Positions 63,481 through 64,000 of a stretch of 64,000 bases of DNA are shown one piece after another. The translations under genes were made by a program, and so were the position numbers. Below the pieces are notes generated by a model that did not search any database, had not been told where the DNA came from, and saw nothing but the letters and a program-made list of their open reading frames with translations. Position 1 is the stretch's first letter. The number at the start of each line of letters is the position of its first letter. Source of the stretch: Cladochytrium replicatum (taxonomy: Eukaryota; Chytridiomycota; Chytridiomycetes; Cladochytriales; Cladochytriaceae); NCBI GenBank assembly GCA_025526935.1, contig JAHLKD010000139.1, forward strand, positions 28,076 through 92,075, written 5' to 3'.

Positions 63481-64000
63481 TGGTGTGGCTGGAACGTTAC
63501 CGACTCTAATGTCCAGGTGCACAGAAAAGCACAGCTCTCGAGGTCTGTCGTGGTAGAAATTGTTTGTTACAGAACTTCCGTTGTGACTTCTTGGAAAGTG
63601 TCCGGGTGGACAGAATCGTATTGCTAGTAACATTGATAGAGGTTAGTTGTACTGGGTAGAGATAACTGAAGTACGTCAATGAGTTGAGAAAGTGTCCGGG
63701 TGGACAGAATCCTATTGCTAGTAACATTGATAGAGAGGGTTAGCTGTATTGGGTAGAGATAACTGAAGTACGTCAATGAGTTGAGAAAGTGTCCGGGTGG
63801 ACAGAATCTATTGCTAGTAACATTGATAGAGAGAGTTGTGTATTGATAGAGATCACTGAAGTACGTCAATGAGTTGAGAAAGTGTCCGGGTGGACAGAAT
63901 CTTATTGCTAGTAACATTGATAGAGAGGTTAGCTGTACTTGATAGAGATCACTGAAGTACCGTCAATGAGTTGAAGAAAGTGTCCGGGTGGACAGAATTT
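63481..64000 (-). repeat. ~95-bp tandem repeat array, reverse orientation
   Basis: After the leader (about 63481-63600, with CTTGGAAAGTGTCCGGGTGG), about four to five units run as the reverse complement of the arrays at 58-61 kb (AGTGTCCGGGTGGACAGAAT, then TAGTAACATTGATAGAG). The array continues past the window edge. Confidence 0.9.

Overview
This window is nuclear DNA of a fungus. Genes carry many short GT-AG introns (mostly 40-80 nt), intergenic gaps are small, and the families present (Clr2-type silencing domain, SUN/SLP1, Imp1, Eaf7, IQGAP, TFIIIA with fungal architecture) are fungal or opisthokont. An MNS1 gene, which encodes a protein inside axonemal doublet microtubules, points to a zoosporic, flagellated lineage such as a chytrid. 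That placement is an inference from gene content. All gene models are spliced by eye and some first exons are unresolved.

The first half (1-34.5 kb) is a dense housekeeping block. In order it holds a partial multipass membrane protein, a broken MFS transporter, PRMT1 and a Clr2-like gene in a head-to-head pair, a TALE homeodomain gene, an uncharacterised acidic protein, IMP1, EAF7, IQGAP, GAPDH, COG8, MNS1, the exocyst subunit SEC8, a short-chain dehydrogenase fragment, a rearranged SUN-domain gene, an ING-domain gene, epsilon-COP and TFIIIA. Chromatin genes (PRMT1, Clr2-like, EAF7, ING) and membrane-traffic genes (COG8, SEC8, COPE) recur, but on different strands, so they look like neighbours and not an operon-like unit.

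The second half alternates genes and mobile DNA. A decayed hAT transposon copy (35.3-37.9 kb) and unassigned remnants lead into URM1, a four-helix membrane protein, a mitochondrial band-7 protein, NDUFA9, a Dabb protein head-to-head with an acyl-protein thioesterase, a long unrecognised gene and the DEAH helicase PRP43.

From 51.5 kb to the end the DNA is almost wholly repetitive. It holds GGGTC-rich miniature elements, the 3' end of a Ty1/copia element with its LTR, and a second hAT copy split by a 3.2-kb non-autonomous hAT-like element with perfect 22-bp terminal inverted repeats. That nested element carries a tRNA-derived SINE-like sequence. Last comes a near-complete hAT element plus a partial duplicate, embedded in arrays of a ~95-bp repeat that face each other in inverted orientation around the transposase gene.

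The most unusual signals are two clean internal inversions of about 290-310 bp, one in the SUN-domain gene and one in hAT copy 1, and the inverted minisatellite arrays built on the palindrome TGTCCACCCGGACA. No wholly new gene system is evident. The best candidate for an undescribed system is the hAT family with satellite-like ends.
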